NCBI GenBank assembly: GCA_016124575.1
Contig: WGNM01000034.1
Location: 1 to 64,000, forward strand
Origin: Cryomorphaceae bacterium
GTDB lineage: Bacteria > Bacteroidota > Bacteroidia > Flavobacteriales_D > Sanyastnellaceae
Length of the DNA stretch: 64,000 nt
Direction of reading: 5' to 3'
In this document: in pieces, positions 1 to 7,802 of the stretch
How positions within the stretch are numbered: the first letter of the stretch is position 1
Layout of the letters: every line of letters starts with the position of its first letter
Position numbers and translations under genes: made by a program
Notes under the pieces: generated by a model
What the model saw: the letters and a program-made list of their open reading frames with translations, nothing else
Databases searched by the model: none
Told to the model about the DNA's origin: nothing

Positions 1-124
1 AGGAGCCACAATCTCGACAGTACAACCCTTGCTGTTCTCGTAGGCCCTTGAAATAATGAACAGCAGATTCATTGGTTGGGAAAATGAGGTCAAACTCTGC
101 CAATTTGGAGGTGTTCTTGCACAT
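1..124 (-). CDS. IS1595-like transposase, N-terminal fragment (runs off window)
   Basis: Reading the minus strand from an ATG at 124 gives 41 codons, open to the window edge, starting MCKNTSKLAEFDLIFPTNES and ending in a Cys-x-x-Cys-Gly zinc-ribbon start (YCRDCGS). The FP-(D/T)-E-SA-x-x-YF-x-x-LR-x-x-x-G-x-x-C-x-x-C pattern is that of the N-terminal zinc ribbon of IS1595/ISXO2-type transposases. Only the first domain is visible, so the catalytic DDE/DDN core and the terminal repeats cannot be checked. The element end should lie between 125 and 336, but I could not identify an inverted repeat. Family assignment is inference from a short match. Confidence 0.55.
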   Translation of the reverse strand, partial: MCKNTSKLAEFDLIFPTNESAVHYFKGLREQQGLYCRDCGS

Positions 125-179
125 GTTTTTAGCTTATGTTAGTTCAAACATACTGGCTAGAAACACAGCTCCGACAACG

Positions 180-213
180 ACTTTGTGGGTGCTAGCTATA
201 ACTTTGTGGATGC
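180..213. repeat. Imperfect direct repeat in the leader of the IS1595-like gene
   Basis: ACTTTGTGGGTGC at 180-192 recurs as ACTTTGTGGATGC at 201-213, a 13-base unit with one mismatch and a 21-base period. It sits between the transposase start and the next gene at 337. It may belong to the IS end or be chance. The rest of 125-336 shows no gene. Confidence 0.35.
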
Positions 214-336
214 CGTTTTTCGGGGTCAGGAAGCTTTGCGGATAATCAAAAAAGGATGACAAAGGTTAATTCAAAATTGGATGTCCATGACATTTTCAAG
301 AATTTAGAAATATCTTCCGTTCTCAAAAAATGAATC

Positions 337-1293
337 ATGAAGTACCTTCTTACACTAACACTATTCTGTTTCTGTTATATCGTCAACGCACAAAACATTT
401 GTGGAGTGTTTGAAGCAACAGGAGCAAAGCCAGTAAAAGTTACCTTTTATACCGATTTGAGCGATTGTTTTGTACTTACCTACAACGGACAACAAATCAA
501 TCCAGAGCCGTCAGGAAGGGTGGTTTATTATATGGATTATGAAATAGGAAAAGCTTTTGTAAAACTCGACAACGGAACGGTGGTGGAACAGAAGGTGATG
601 CTAACCAATACGGCACTGGCAGAAGCTGTTTATGAGCTGACAAAAAATGAAAAGAAGGGAACATATAATTTGAAGTTCAGAGCTTCTCAAGGAGCTCTAA
701 CCGAAGAAGGGAAAGCGAAGCAACAAAGTGATTTGGCCGCCATGACCGCGGCCAACAAGCAAAAGTTAGCCGACGACCAAAAAGGATTTGATGAACAACA
801 AGGAAAAACCCAGCAGAAGCAACAGGAGGAGTTAAAAGAAGAATTGACATTCAGCGAAGCCAAAGAGCCTGAACCTGCCAAAGAAACGACGCCAGTAATA
901 AAGGAAGAAAAGCCTGTGGCCGATTCTCACTACAATGCCAAAAATGGGTACTATCCTTTTCAGTTTAAGTTCAACGGTAAACCTATCGCCGAACGTAGGT
1001 TTATCGTTGATTACCGCGATACTGAGAATCGCATGATGGGCGGAATGAGTGATTTTAACGGAGTGGTGATGATGGAGACAGACTTGCCATGGTCAACCTA
1101 CGCTGTCGATATCCGCTTCTGGGTTGCAGATGGCGTTGAAATCAGTAAGTTGCAATACACAGTCACCCTCAGCGAACACGATGGCACCCCAACCGTAATC
1201 GATTTTAGAGAATACGTTGAAGTGATGGCTGAAATGATGGATATGTCGATTGATTCAGCCGAAAGTTTATTGGGGTTTGGGAGGTTGAAGTGA
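337..1293 (+). CDS. Secreted hypothetical protein with Gln/Lys-rich linker
   Basis: A 318-residue protein with a clear signal peptide (MKYLLTLTLFCFCYIVNAQ, cleavage after NAQ), so it is exported. Residues about 20-120 form one predicted domain. Residues about 122-195 are a low-complexity Gln/Lys/Glu-rich segment, probably helical or extended. Residues about 198-318 form a second domain beginning with an NGYYPFQFKFNGKPI-type stretch. I do not recognise a family. There is no T9SS sorting signal or lipobox, so a periplasmic location is most likely. It stands alone between two transposase remnants, with no co-oriented neighbour. Confidence 0.8.
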   Translation: MKYLLTLTLFCFCYIVNAQNICGVFEATGAKPVKVTFYTDLSDCFVLTYNGQQINPEPSGRVVYYMDYEIGKAFVKLDNGTVVEQKVMLTNTALAEAVYELTKNEKKGTYNLKFRASQGALTEEGKAKQQSDLAAMTAANKQKLADDQKGFDEQQGKTQQKQQEELKEELTFSEAKEPEPAKETTPVIKEEKPVADSHYNAKNGYYPFQFKFNGKPIAERRFIVDYRDTENRMMGGMSDFNGVVMMETDLPWSTYAVDIRFWVADGVEISKLQYTVTLSEHDGTPTVIDFREYVEVMAEMMDMSIDSAESLLGFGRLK

Positions 1294-1443
1294 TAAATGC
1301 TACTAATGTCATAGAAAGCGAAAGCAAATGGATTAGTTAACGCGTTGCGCTACTGAATATGTGTATAAGTAAATGATGAAAATGTCGTGCAATGTATTGG
1401 TATTCAGTATTATAAAGTTACGAAAATCAAAACATTGAGCACC

Positions 1444-1811
1444 ATGCATGACCTGAGAGCAATGTTCGAAAAGACCCTAGAAATTGCACAGGAAGATTCC
1501 ATGAAGATGTGAATGAACGAGGTGATTTTAACTTCAAACCAAGACCTTCAAAGTTGACAGACTTACAAGTGATCGCTTTAGCAGTATTGTCAGAGTCGGC
1601 CGGTATTGACAGTGAGAACCTATTATTCAGCAAGTTGTAGACTGATTTTAAAAGTAGATTTCCTGAGCTCATAGAACGAAGCAGATTCAATAGGAAAAGA
1701 AGGTTGCTTCAGCCATTTATTGTAGAGCTAACAAAGCGGATCTCAATGACGATCGGTGTTTCGTGTGATATCAACATCGTGGATTCGATGCCTTGTCCTG
1801 TACCGAGATAG
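1444..1811 (+). pseudogene. Decayed IS982-family transposase remnant
   Basis: Translation of the plus strand gives MHDLRAMFEKTLEIAQEDS from 1444, then a frameshift near 1505. The next frame reads RPSKLTDLQVIALAVLSES, SAGIDSENLLFSKL, ERSRFNRKRRLLQPFI and NIVDSMPCPV. These match the N-terminal half of IS982 transposases, including the D-x-E-N-x-L-F, ERSRFNRRRR and (V/I)-(V/I)-DSMP motifs. The copy has the frameshift, an amber stop at 1638, another stop at 1809, and lacks the C-terminal half of a usual ~290-residue enzyme. It is a dead fragment. Terminal repeats were not found. Confidence 0.8.
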
Positions 1812-1864
1812 TTGGCAATCAACTTTATAGGCTATGACCAGAATTGCTTAAACGAACACCTTTC

Positions 1865-2452
1865 TCACCCCCCAAAACGATAATGCCCGATAATGCGGTA
1901 GGAAAATAGACAATCTTCTAATTCTTGTCCGCTGCCGATGTTGTGGACAATCATGAATCGGTGTCCGTCTCTGGATTTTTGATTTGAGACGATTCCAATG
2001 TGTGTTATAGCTCCACCTAAGTTCCAACATACAATATCCCCAGGTTGATAGTCAAGCGGGTTGCCGGTAATTTCTATTTCCGCCCCTTGCCGAGAAAAAA
2101 AAGTCATGAGGTTGGGAACTCTGCGGTGGTCGATGTTTTTATCTGGTTTTGAAAGACCCCAGATTTTTGGATATCTGGTAAAATTGCCTTTCATGTCTTC
2201 ATGAACTTCTTTTTGTAAATCAATGCCAAGTTTTCGGTAAGCACGAATCACAACATCTGTGCAGACACCTTTTCCAGCTGGGATATCTCCATTAGGATAA
2301 TCAATTCTAAAGTAGGAGGGATCGTATTGCACATTCTGGTTGGTCAACAACAAGGCTGAATCTGCGAGACGATTGTAGAAAGTGCTTTGGCCAAAGGCTT
2401 GAGGTAGCCAAAAAACCAACATGAGACTTATCAGAACAATTCTTATTTTCAT
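1865..2452 (-). CDS. DUF1287 family secreted protein
   Basis: A 195-residue protein with a signal peptide (cleavage after about residue 21, AFGQ) and the full DUF1287 domain. Visible landmarks are GVCTDVVIRAYR with Cys64, the PGDIVCWNL segment, THIGIV with His151 and MIVHNIG with His170. This Cys-His-His spacing resembles NlpC/P60-like papain-fold amidases, so a cell-wall peptide amidase or peptidase role in the periplasm is plausible but unproven for the family. Length fits the family. It lies beside the decayed transposase on the opposite strand with no operon partner. Confidence 0.85.
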   Translation of the reverse strand: MKIRIVLISLMLVFWLPQAFGQSTFYNRLADSALLLTNQNVQYDPSYFRIDYPNGDIPAGKGVCTDVVIRAYRKLGIDLQKEVHEDMKGNFTRYPKIWGLSKPDKNIDHRRVPNLMTFFSRQGAEIEITGNPLDYQPGDIVCWNLGGAITHIGIVSNQKSRDGHRFMIVHNIGSGQELEDCLFSYRIIGHYRFGG

Positions 2453-2591
2453 TTCGAAGAAACGTCTGATGCGATTATTTATTTTTCACTAGCTCGGAAT
2501 CATTAAAAGGTTGTTTTGTAACATTCTCGTGATATAAAACTATGAGTGGTGTATCTTCGAATTTCTAGATTTTGGCTCTCATTTCTCCCAA

Positions 2592-3179
2592 TCACCAAAT
2601 CTCCCTTATGACTACAATCGTCCACTCTTTATAAGTCGATTCGCAACGCTCTTTGATGATTTGTTGTTTGTCGTTACGAGTATAGGTGTAACGGTTGTTG
2701 AGAACGACATCCCTTGAGTTTACATCGATGTTGCAGCTGTACTTTATTTCAAGTTTATCGAATTTGTTGTTGAAATTGTAATAAGCGATAGATTGGAAAT
2801 GGTTGGATGGGTCATCGACGATCACTTTTTCACAAAATCCATTTTCACCAAAATAGGTGGTGGTTTTCGTTGGATATCTCAGCCCATTTTCGACAATTCT
2901 TTTCAATTCCTTATTTTCTATTAGGTAGGTGGTCCTTATCGATGACCTTGTGTCGTAACTGCTTTCGAGTAAACCACTCGCATTGAAGTCCACTCGCAGC
3001 GTGTCTTTTCCATTGATCTCCATTACCCGAACTGCAGCTCCACGGATCTTGAAATCCTCCCGATTCTTCTCTGTTTTCTGTGCATTGAGCTGGTGTAGCT
3101 ATGGTTGCACAGGTTCCTCGCTCTACGAAAAAGCGGAGAAGGAGAGGAGAAGAAAAGCGACGAAAGGTGCAGTATTCAT
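2592..3179 (-). pseudogene. Secreted protein gene interrupted by two in-frame TAG codons
   Basis: The open part from 3023 down to 2592 encodes 143 residues beginning MEINGKDTLRVDF. Upstream in the same frame an ATG at 3179 encodes a good signal peptide (MNTAPFVAFLLLSFSAFS), followed by TAG, SEEPVQP, a second TAG, and then about 26 residues leading into MEINGK without a frame change. The simplest reading is a formerly secreted protein inactivated by two nonsense changes. The remaining domain is beta-rich and unrecognised. A shortened cytoplasmic product from 3023 is possible but would have lost its export signal. Confidence 0.6.
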
Positions 3180-3246
3180 TTTGAAAGAAGATTTATTTAC
3201 CTAATTCAAGTTGAGTATAGATTTTAATTGGAAGGATTAGTTCATT

Positions 3247-4608
3247 TTATGACAAACTACTAGGGAATTCCTGTGCTATTAGATCATCAATAGTTTTGGG
3301 AGGTGTTTGTGTATTGAGCTTATCAAGTAAAGCGAGAGTTTCTCTGTATTCCATTGCTTCAGGTAATCTTGAGAATTCAGCTTCAAGACCAATTTCTTTT
3401 ACCTTTTCCTCTATCTCATCTATGGTTACATTGAAGAACTCTTTGCGATAATTTAGCATGTTGACCTTTTTATTGGTAAATGCTTTGTGCAATTCATTTT
3501 CTAGAGTAGGTGCCTCATCTGAATAAATCATTGCATGAATGTCGAATTGAAAAGGTACTGATGCATCGCCAAGCTCTTTCACCCGATCGGTTGGTTCCAA
3601 ACGTCTAGTCATTCCTATTTTATATACGTTTTCTCCGAACGACCCAATGTTTGAAATTACATAGACATGACCTCTTTTGGTTTGCTGAGCCATAGATAAA
3701 GCCCGTTCCTTTTTCTCTTGTGCTTCTTTCAATTCTTGCTCTAATTTTTCAATTTGGGCCTGTAACTGATCATGCTTTTCTCCTGTAGATGCTTCAAATT
3801 CTTTTCTGGCTTTATCTAAAGCTTTTTGATAAGAGTTTTCTTCTTTTTCAGCTTCTTTTTGCGCTTGCTCAAATTCTCTGCGTGCTCTTTCCTCTTCCCT
3901 CAATTCTTCTTGAACTGCACGCAATTCTTCTTTCTCTTTTTGTCTCTTTGATTGGTATTCGTATTCCAGAATTAATTCTTTTCGCTTTAGATCTAAATAT
4001 TCATCGTTCAAAAAAACATGAAAGCTCTCGCCGAGTTTGTTTAATGCGTCAAACAATTTCTGCATTCGTTCTGTCATTTGATTTACATTATTCCACTTTA
4101 CTTTTGAAATTAGTACATCACACTCTCCATTGAAGGCTCTAAGAATCAACTTTTTGTAGACTTTGACCATAGCCTGACCTTTTGATTCACTGCCTTCTAC
4201 TTTCCAGTTTGTATTACAAATCGCAGCAGTATCGAGCGAAATCAATTCTTTTTGAAGTTGAATAATTTTGTTTTGTTCTTCCCTATAGTCATCAGATTTT
4301 TCAAAATCATAAACAGGCTCATATATACCATATTCTATGATGTCTAATTTGCTTTCAAAAAGGCTTACTTCTTTACGCAGATTTTTGTAAGTTTCTAATG
4401 CGGTTAGGTAGTTCTCATTCAAAGTGCTATAAACGGATTCAAGTTTTTTAATTTCTTGATTTTTCGAAATAATAACTCCGTCAAGTTCCTTTTTTTGTCG
4501 ATTAGCTTCTTCTTCAATGTCGGAAATCAGTTTGTATCGTTCGAGCTGTTCCTGAAGTCGCTTGATTTCTGAAAACTCTTTTTTCTTTAGAAAGTCAAAT
4601 AGACCCAT
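3247..4608 (-). CDS. DUF4041 / T5orf172 (GIY-YIG-like) protein
   Basis: A 453-residue soluble protein. The N-terminus (about 10-75) is charged coiled coil, residues about 90-225 match DUF4041, and about 225-310 are a long Glu/Lys/Gln-rich coiled coil. Residues about 312-410 form a T5orf172/MUG113 domain (GHVYVISNIGSFGENVYKIG, then a DRVKELG segment and an ENELHKAF segment), a branch of the GIY-YIG nuclease fold. This architecture is found in phages and mobile or defence regions. The biological role is not established. It sits upstream of a toxin-antitoxin-like pair and downstream of IS debris, consistent with an accessory island. Confidence 0.8.
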   Translation of the reverse strand: MGLFDFLKKKEFSEIKRLQEQLERYKLISDIEEEANRQKKELDGVIISKNQEIKKLESVYSTLNENYLTALETYKNLRKEVSLFESKLDIIEYGIYEPVYDFEKSDDYREEQNKIIQLQKELISLDTAAICNTNWKVEGSESKGQAMVKVYKKLILRAFNGECDVLISKVKWNNVNQMTERMQKLFDALNKLGESFHVFLNDEYLDLKRKELILEYEYQSKRQKEKEELRAVQEELREEERARREFEQAQKEAEKEENSYQKALDKARKEFEASTGEKHDQLQAQIEKLEQELKEAQEKKERALSMAQQTKRGHVYVISNIGSFGENVYKIGMTRRLEPTDRVKELGDASVPFQFDIHAMIYSDEAPTLENELHKAFTNKKVNMLNYRKEFFNVTIDEIEEKVKEIGLEAEFSRLPEAMEYRETLALLDKLNTQTPPKTIDDLIAQEFPSSLS

Positions 4609-4738
4609 GACTGTAGATTTAGAAATTTAAATGTCGGTAAAAATAGTGTTTTTATTTGATTTCGAACTTAAATCACAAATCGAAGGACAATTTACTCAAT
4701 ACCTAAAAGACAATTCACAATAGACTAAGGAAAAGAAG

Positions 4739-5185
4739 CTACTTCAAAAGTCTCAAATACTTTTTCTTTACCGCTTTCGAATTGCGCAAACATTCCAAAA
4801 GCTGCTGGTAAAGCTCGGGTTTCAGCCTTCCGAAAATTGTGTAATCGGTGCCTTCATGTCGATAAATATCTTTAAAGGTCTTAATGGAATAGATATCAAG
4901 TTGATGACCGTAAACGAATGTATTCACATGAAATCTTTTGCCGCATGTTGTGACTATTGTGTCTGTGTTGAATACAAATGAGTTCAGGTTGATATCTGGT
5001 TTTTCAATACACCCCGCCAACGCCAGGCCGCTCGGAATAGAATCTTTACTCGTAGGCAAGCTGGCAATGATGGTTTCGTTGGTCAGGGATTTGATGACAA
5101 TGCAGTACTTCGGCTTATTATCAGACTTGCCATTCGAAAAATAAAAAGGCGTGAAATAAACAATGTTCCCTTCTTCGAACATCAA
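4739..5185 (-). CDS. Probable toxin of a Panacea-type pair (PemK/MazF-like fold suspected)
   Basis: A 148-residue soluble protein. The N-terminus reads EEGNIVYFTPFYFSNGKSDN, followed by KPKYCIVIKS and IIASLPTSKD. This resembles the beta-barrel start of PemK/MazF/Kid-like proteins (G-x-I-V-x-x-x-F-P-x-x-x-x-x-KxRP-x-x-V-I). The start overlaps the end of the upstream Panacea-domain gene by four bases (ATGA), so the two are translationally coupled in antitoxin-first order. The toxin role rests on this arrangement and a weak fold resemblance. It could instead be an unrelated small protein. Confidence 0.6.
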   Translation of the reverse strand: MMFEEGNIVYFTPFYFSNGKSDNKPKYCIVIKSLTNETIIASLPTSKDSIPSGLALAGCIEKPDINLNSFVFNTDTIVTTCGKRFHVNTFVYGHQLDIYSIKTFKDIYRHEGTDYTIFGRLKPELYQQLLECLRNSKAVKKKYLRLLK

Positions 5186-5754
5186 TGTCTGGTCTTGAAA
5201 TCTTTATACAATAGCAGTTTTCGCTCGTCGTCTTGAATAAGCTCTTCCATATCAACCACAAACTCGGTGTTGTTGATTTCTTCATTATTCAAGTATCCGA
5301 GGACGCCGTTTTTTGTTGCTGATATATACCATGGAGCACCTTGTCTATGGGTGTAGCTGATTAGCTCTTTCGCCGTTTTATTGCCAAATTTAGATATCAC
5401 TTCATCCATCAAGTCGATATCGTTTTGAGAAAACTCGTCGTCGGTGAAATCTGCGGCGGGCAATATATACATGTGCTCACCTTCAGATATTTTTTTCAAG
5501 TAACCCTTTAAAAACGTCGCTTCAGATGATAATTCTATAAAAATATCTTCCGAAACCGGTCCGAACTTCCATGTCTTAAACTTTAAATTCAAAACTGGAA
5601 TACCGCTTCGCTGAATAGAAATCTCCTCGAGAATGTACAAAAGCTTCAAAAGCTTGGTCTTTGAAAGCTTGTCGATACGCTCACTGAAGTAGATGATTGA
5701 GTTGCCAATCTTAGCTACCTGGTCGGGGCTGAATTTGGTGTAGAACTCAGACAT
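5182..5754 (-). CDS. Panacea (SocA-like, DUF4065) domain antitoxin
   Basis: A 190-residue protein whose residues about 8-125 carry the Panacea/SocA signature: a helix with KTKLLKLLYILEEISIQRSG, then LKFKTWKFGPVSEDIF and a later TAKELISYTHRQGAPW segment. Panacea domains act as antitoxins for many unrelated toxins, and SocA is a proteolytic adaptor for its toxin. The downstream gene overlaps by four bases and encodes the likely toxin partner. The start at 5754 follows a short leader, and a C10 tract lies about 150 bases upstream. Domain call is confident; antitoxin activity is inferred from family and layout. Confidence 0.8.
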   Translation of the reverse strand: MSEFYTKFSPDQVAKIGNSIIYFSERIDKLSKTKLLKLLYILEEISIQRSGIPVLNLKFKTWKFGPVSEDIFIELSSEATFLKGYLKKISEGEHMYILPAADFTDDEFSQNDIDLMDEVISKFGNKTAKELISYTHRQGAPWYISATKNGVLGYLNNEEINNTEFVVDMEELIQDDERKLLLYKDFKTRH

Positions 5755-5901
5755 GATCGTTTTTTGGGATAATCAAATGTACGGATTTCTGATGGAGATT
5801 TGGTAGGCTTTTCGGGATTTAAACGTTTAAATTTCAATATCCCATCCCACACATTTTAACAGCTATTTATTTAATGGCTTTTGATTGCGTGGTTCTGAAA
5901 T

Positions 5902-5911
5902 CCCCCCCCCC
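5902..5911. repeat. Homopolymeric C10 tract between divergent genes
   Basis: Ten consecutive C residues lie in the intergenic region between the Panacea gene (start 5754, minus) and dnaX (ATG 6006, plus). Such a run is unusual in this moderately AT-rich sequence and is prone to length change by slippage. It is 94 bases upstream of the dnaX ATG, so length variation could alter promoter spacing. No effect is demonstrated. Confidence 0.6.
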
Positions 5912-6005
5912 TCATCCGTGCCGTGCGCACGAAGACCCCACCTGTTAACCGCTTGTTCATAACTCGGTTTTCATAGACAGTCGTTTCATCCGATATTTGT
6001 ACCCT

Positions 6006-7130
6006 ATGTCTGATCAGCAATTTCTTGTTTCTGCCCGCAAATACCGTCCGCAACGATGGGAGACTGTTGTGGGTCAAGAGAGCGTTACAACTACGCTCCG
6101 ACAAGCCATTGCCCACAATGAAATTGGTCAGGCATACCTGTTTTGTGGCCCACGTGGAGTAGGTAAAACATCGTGCGCTCGCATCTTCGCTCGTGCAATA
6201 AACGAAGGGGTGCAGGCCGGTAGCAGCGATGATCTCGATATTCTCGATGACAATGCGCAAGATTGGTCGTTCAACATCTTTGAACTCGATGCGGCTTCCA
6301 ATAATAAGGTTGAAGATATCCGCACGCTCACCGATCAGGTGCGCATACCGCCAGCCCAAGGGAAATACAAGGTGTACATCATCGATGAGGTGCACATGCT
6401 ATCAACAAATGCGTTTAACGCGTTTTTGAAGACCCTGGAAGAACCGCCAGCTCACGCGATATTTATTCTTGCGACTACCGAAAAACATAAGGTGATACCA
6501 ACCATCCTTTCACGCTGTCAAATCTATGATTTCCAGCGTATAACGGTGAAAGATATAGTGGTGCATCTCCAAAAAATCGTAGACGAAAAAGGCATTTCTG
6601 CCGAGCCTGAAGCACTACATGTTATCGCTCAAAAGGCCGATGGCGCCATGCGCGATGCACTGTCGATATTCGATCAAGTTGTGGCTTTTACCGATGGGAA
6701 ATTGACCTACCAGGCGGTGGCAGATAATTTGAATGTGCTCGGACATGATCTCTATTTTGAGATGACCGACATGATTCTCAATGAAGACATCCCCGGTGTG
6801 CTTATGAAACTTGATGGGGTGGTGCGAAAAGGTTTCGATCTCCATCACTTTGTTTCTGGAATGGGTGAGCACTTTCGTAACCTGCTCGTGGCGTTTCATC
6901 CACAAACCATCGATATCCTCGAACTGAGCGATGGGGTGAAGGAGCAATTCAAAGACCAAGCGAAACGCGTCGAACTGTCGATCATTCAAAATGGGCTGAA
7001 TGAACTCAACGATGCCGACATAAACTACAAAAACAGTCGGAACCCGCGACTGCTCGTTGAACTGTCGCTCATGAAACTCTGTTCGCTACCTGCTCGCATC
7101 AGAGAAAAAAAAAAGATTCAGCTAGCTTAA
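6006..7130 (+). CDS. dnaX: DNA polymerase III subunit gamma (zero-frame product of dnaX)
   Basis: The clamp-loader ATPase of the replisome. Landmarks are SARKYRPQRWETVVGQ near the N-terminus, Walker A (FCGPRGVGKTSCARIFARAI), Walker B and SRC-type motifs (VYIIDEVHMLS, ATTEKHKVIPTILSRCQ) and the sensor/lid region with GAMRDALSIFDQ. The zinc-module cysteines usual between Walker A and B in many DnaX proteins are absent. I start at ATG 6006; an in-frame TTG at 5997 is possible. The frame ends at TAA 7128-7130, four codons after an A10 tract, giving about 374 residues. A -1 shift in that tract would continue into the tau extension. Confidence 0.92.
   Translation: MSDQQFLVSARKYRPQRWETVVGQESVTTTLRQAIAHNEIGQAYLFCGPRGVGKTSCARIFARAINEGVQAGSSDDLDILDDNAQDWSFNIFELDAASNNKVEDIRTLTDQVRIPPAQGKYKVYIIDEVHMLSTNAFNAFLKTLEEPPAHAIFILATTEKHKVIPTILSRCQIYDFQRITVKDIVVHLQKIVDEKGISAEPEALHVIAQKADGAMRDALSIFDQVVAFTDGKLTYQAVADNLNVLGHDLYFEMTDMILNEDIPGVLMKLDGVVRKGFDLHHFVSGMGEHFRNLLVAFHPQTIDILELSDGVKEQFKDQAKRVELSIIQNGLNELNDADINYKNSRNPRLLVELSLMKLCSLPARIREKKKIQLA
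7105..7115 (+). other. dnaX frameshift site (A10G, contains A AAA AAG)
   Basis: Ten A residues (7105-7114) are followed by G. In the zero frame the codons are GAA AAA AAA AAG, so 7109-7115 reads A AAA AAG, the canonical -1 heptamer used by E. coli dnaX. After a -1 shift the next codon is GAT at 7115 and the frame stays open to 7750. The A10 run also permits RNA-polymerase slippage, as in Thermus dnaX. I see no strong stem-loop immediately downstream, only a weak AGCTA/TAGCT pairing (7120-7124 with about 7158-7162). Confidence 0.8.
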
Positions 7131-7750
7131 TTCCAATCATCGGTGCAAAGGTGCGCAAGATAGCTACCGAAGCAGCAGTAGTCGTCGAGTCTTCCGTGCG
7201 AAAAACTGTAGCTCCACAACCACTCTCCGCACCAGCCGGTTTACTCAAACGTGAACATGTCCGCATCTCTGAACAAGAGACGTTTCGCATGAACGAAGAA
7301 TTGCTTCGCCGACGCCGTGCCGATATCGCCGGAAAACCGCTGGTAGAAGAAGAGGTGACGCAAGATCAAGCATTGCCAAGCCACGACTTCGACCTTGAAA
7401 AAATGCTGGAATCGTGGAATGAATTCGTGAGTAAATTGCGCGCTGATGACCGTTTGAGCTTGGCTGCAACACTCTCTGCTGAAGCGCCGACGCTGGAGAA
7501 TACTACCATTCATTTCAGAGTCAGCAATGATTTGCAGTTGCGCGATATCGATGGACTACGCATGGAGATGCTCGAATTTTTACGCCGAAAACTACAAAAC
7601 TATACTGTCGACTTAAATGTGATTCTCGATCAGGAAGCAACCATTAAGCTGAAGTTGCTTACCGATAAAGATAAGTACGAGAAGTTGCTTGAGAAACACC
7701 CGTCTCTCGAAAAGCTACGCCAAGCGCTGAATCTCGATATACGCATGTGA
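7115..7750 (+). CDS. dnaX: DnaX tau-specific C-terminal extension (reached by -1 frameshift)
   Basis: The -1 frame is open from the A10 tract to TGA at 7748-7750, encoding about 211 residues (DSASLIPIIGAKVRKIATEA onward). The first part is a Pro/Ala/Val-rich linker. The rest is a compact domain with FDLEKMLESWNEFV, ENTTIHFRVSNDLQL and LEKHPSLEKLRQALNLDI, typical of tau C-termini in Bacteroidota. No convincing independent start exists (GTG 7151 only, no ribosome site). Full-length tau would be about 581 residues. The alternatives are a sequencing error in the homopolymer or a true split gene. Confidence 0.8.
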   Translation, partial: DSASLIPIIGAKVRKIATEAAVVVESSVRKTVAPQPLSAPAGLLKREHVRISEQETFRMNEELLRRRRADIAGKPLVEEEVTQDQALPSHDFDLEKMLESWNEFVSKLRADDRLSLAATLSAEAPTLENTTIHFRVSNDLQLRDIDGLRMEMLEFLRRKLQNYTVDLNVILDQEATIKLKLLTDKDKYEKLLEKHPSLEKLRQALNLDIRM

Positions 7751-7762
7751 TTTTTAGGTCAC

Positions 7763-7790
7763 AAAAAAAACCTCCCAGGAGGTTTTTTTC
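7763..7790. terminator. Bidirectional rho-independent terminator after dnaX
   Basis: A short GC stem (CCTC 7771-7774 with GAGG 7779-7782) is extended by an A8 run on the left and a T7 run on the right, giving A/T-flanked symmetry. It serves dnaX on the plus strand and the convergent small gene ending at 7803 on the minus strand. Confidence 0.8.
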
Positions 7791-7802
7791 TGATGGCAAT
7801 AT

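Noticed and set aside
1427-1690. Minus-strand frame of 87 codons
   Set aside because: It is the complement of the IS982 remnant, which has clear transposase motifs on the plus strand.
1-5760. Prophage
   Set aside because: No integrase, capsid, tail, portal or lysis genes; only IS debris and accessory genes.
5871-6395. 174-codon open frame antisense to dnaX
   Set aside because: It lies opposite conserved DnaX motifs, has no recognisable domain and crosses the C10 tract.
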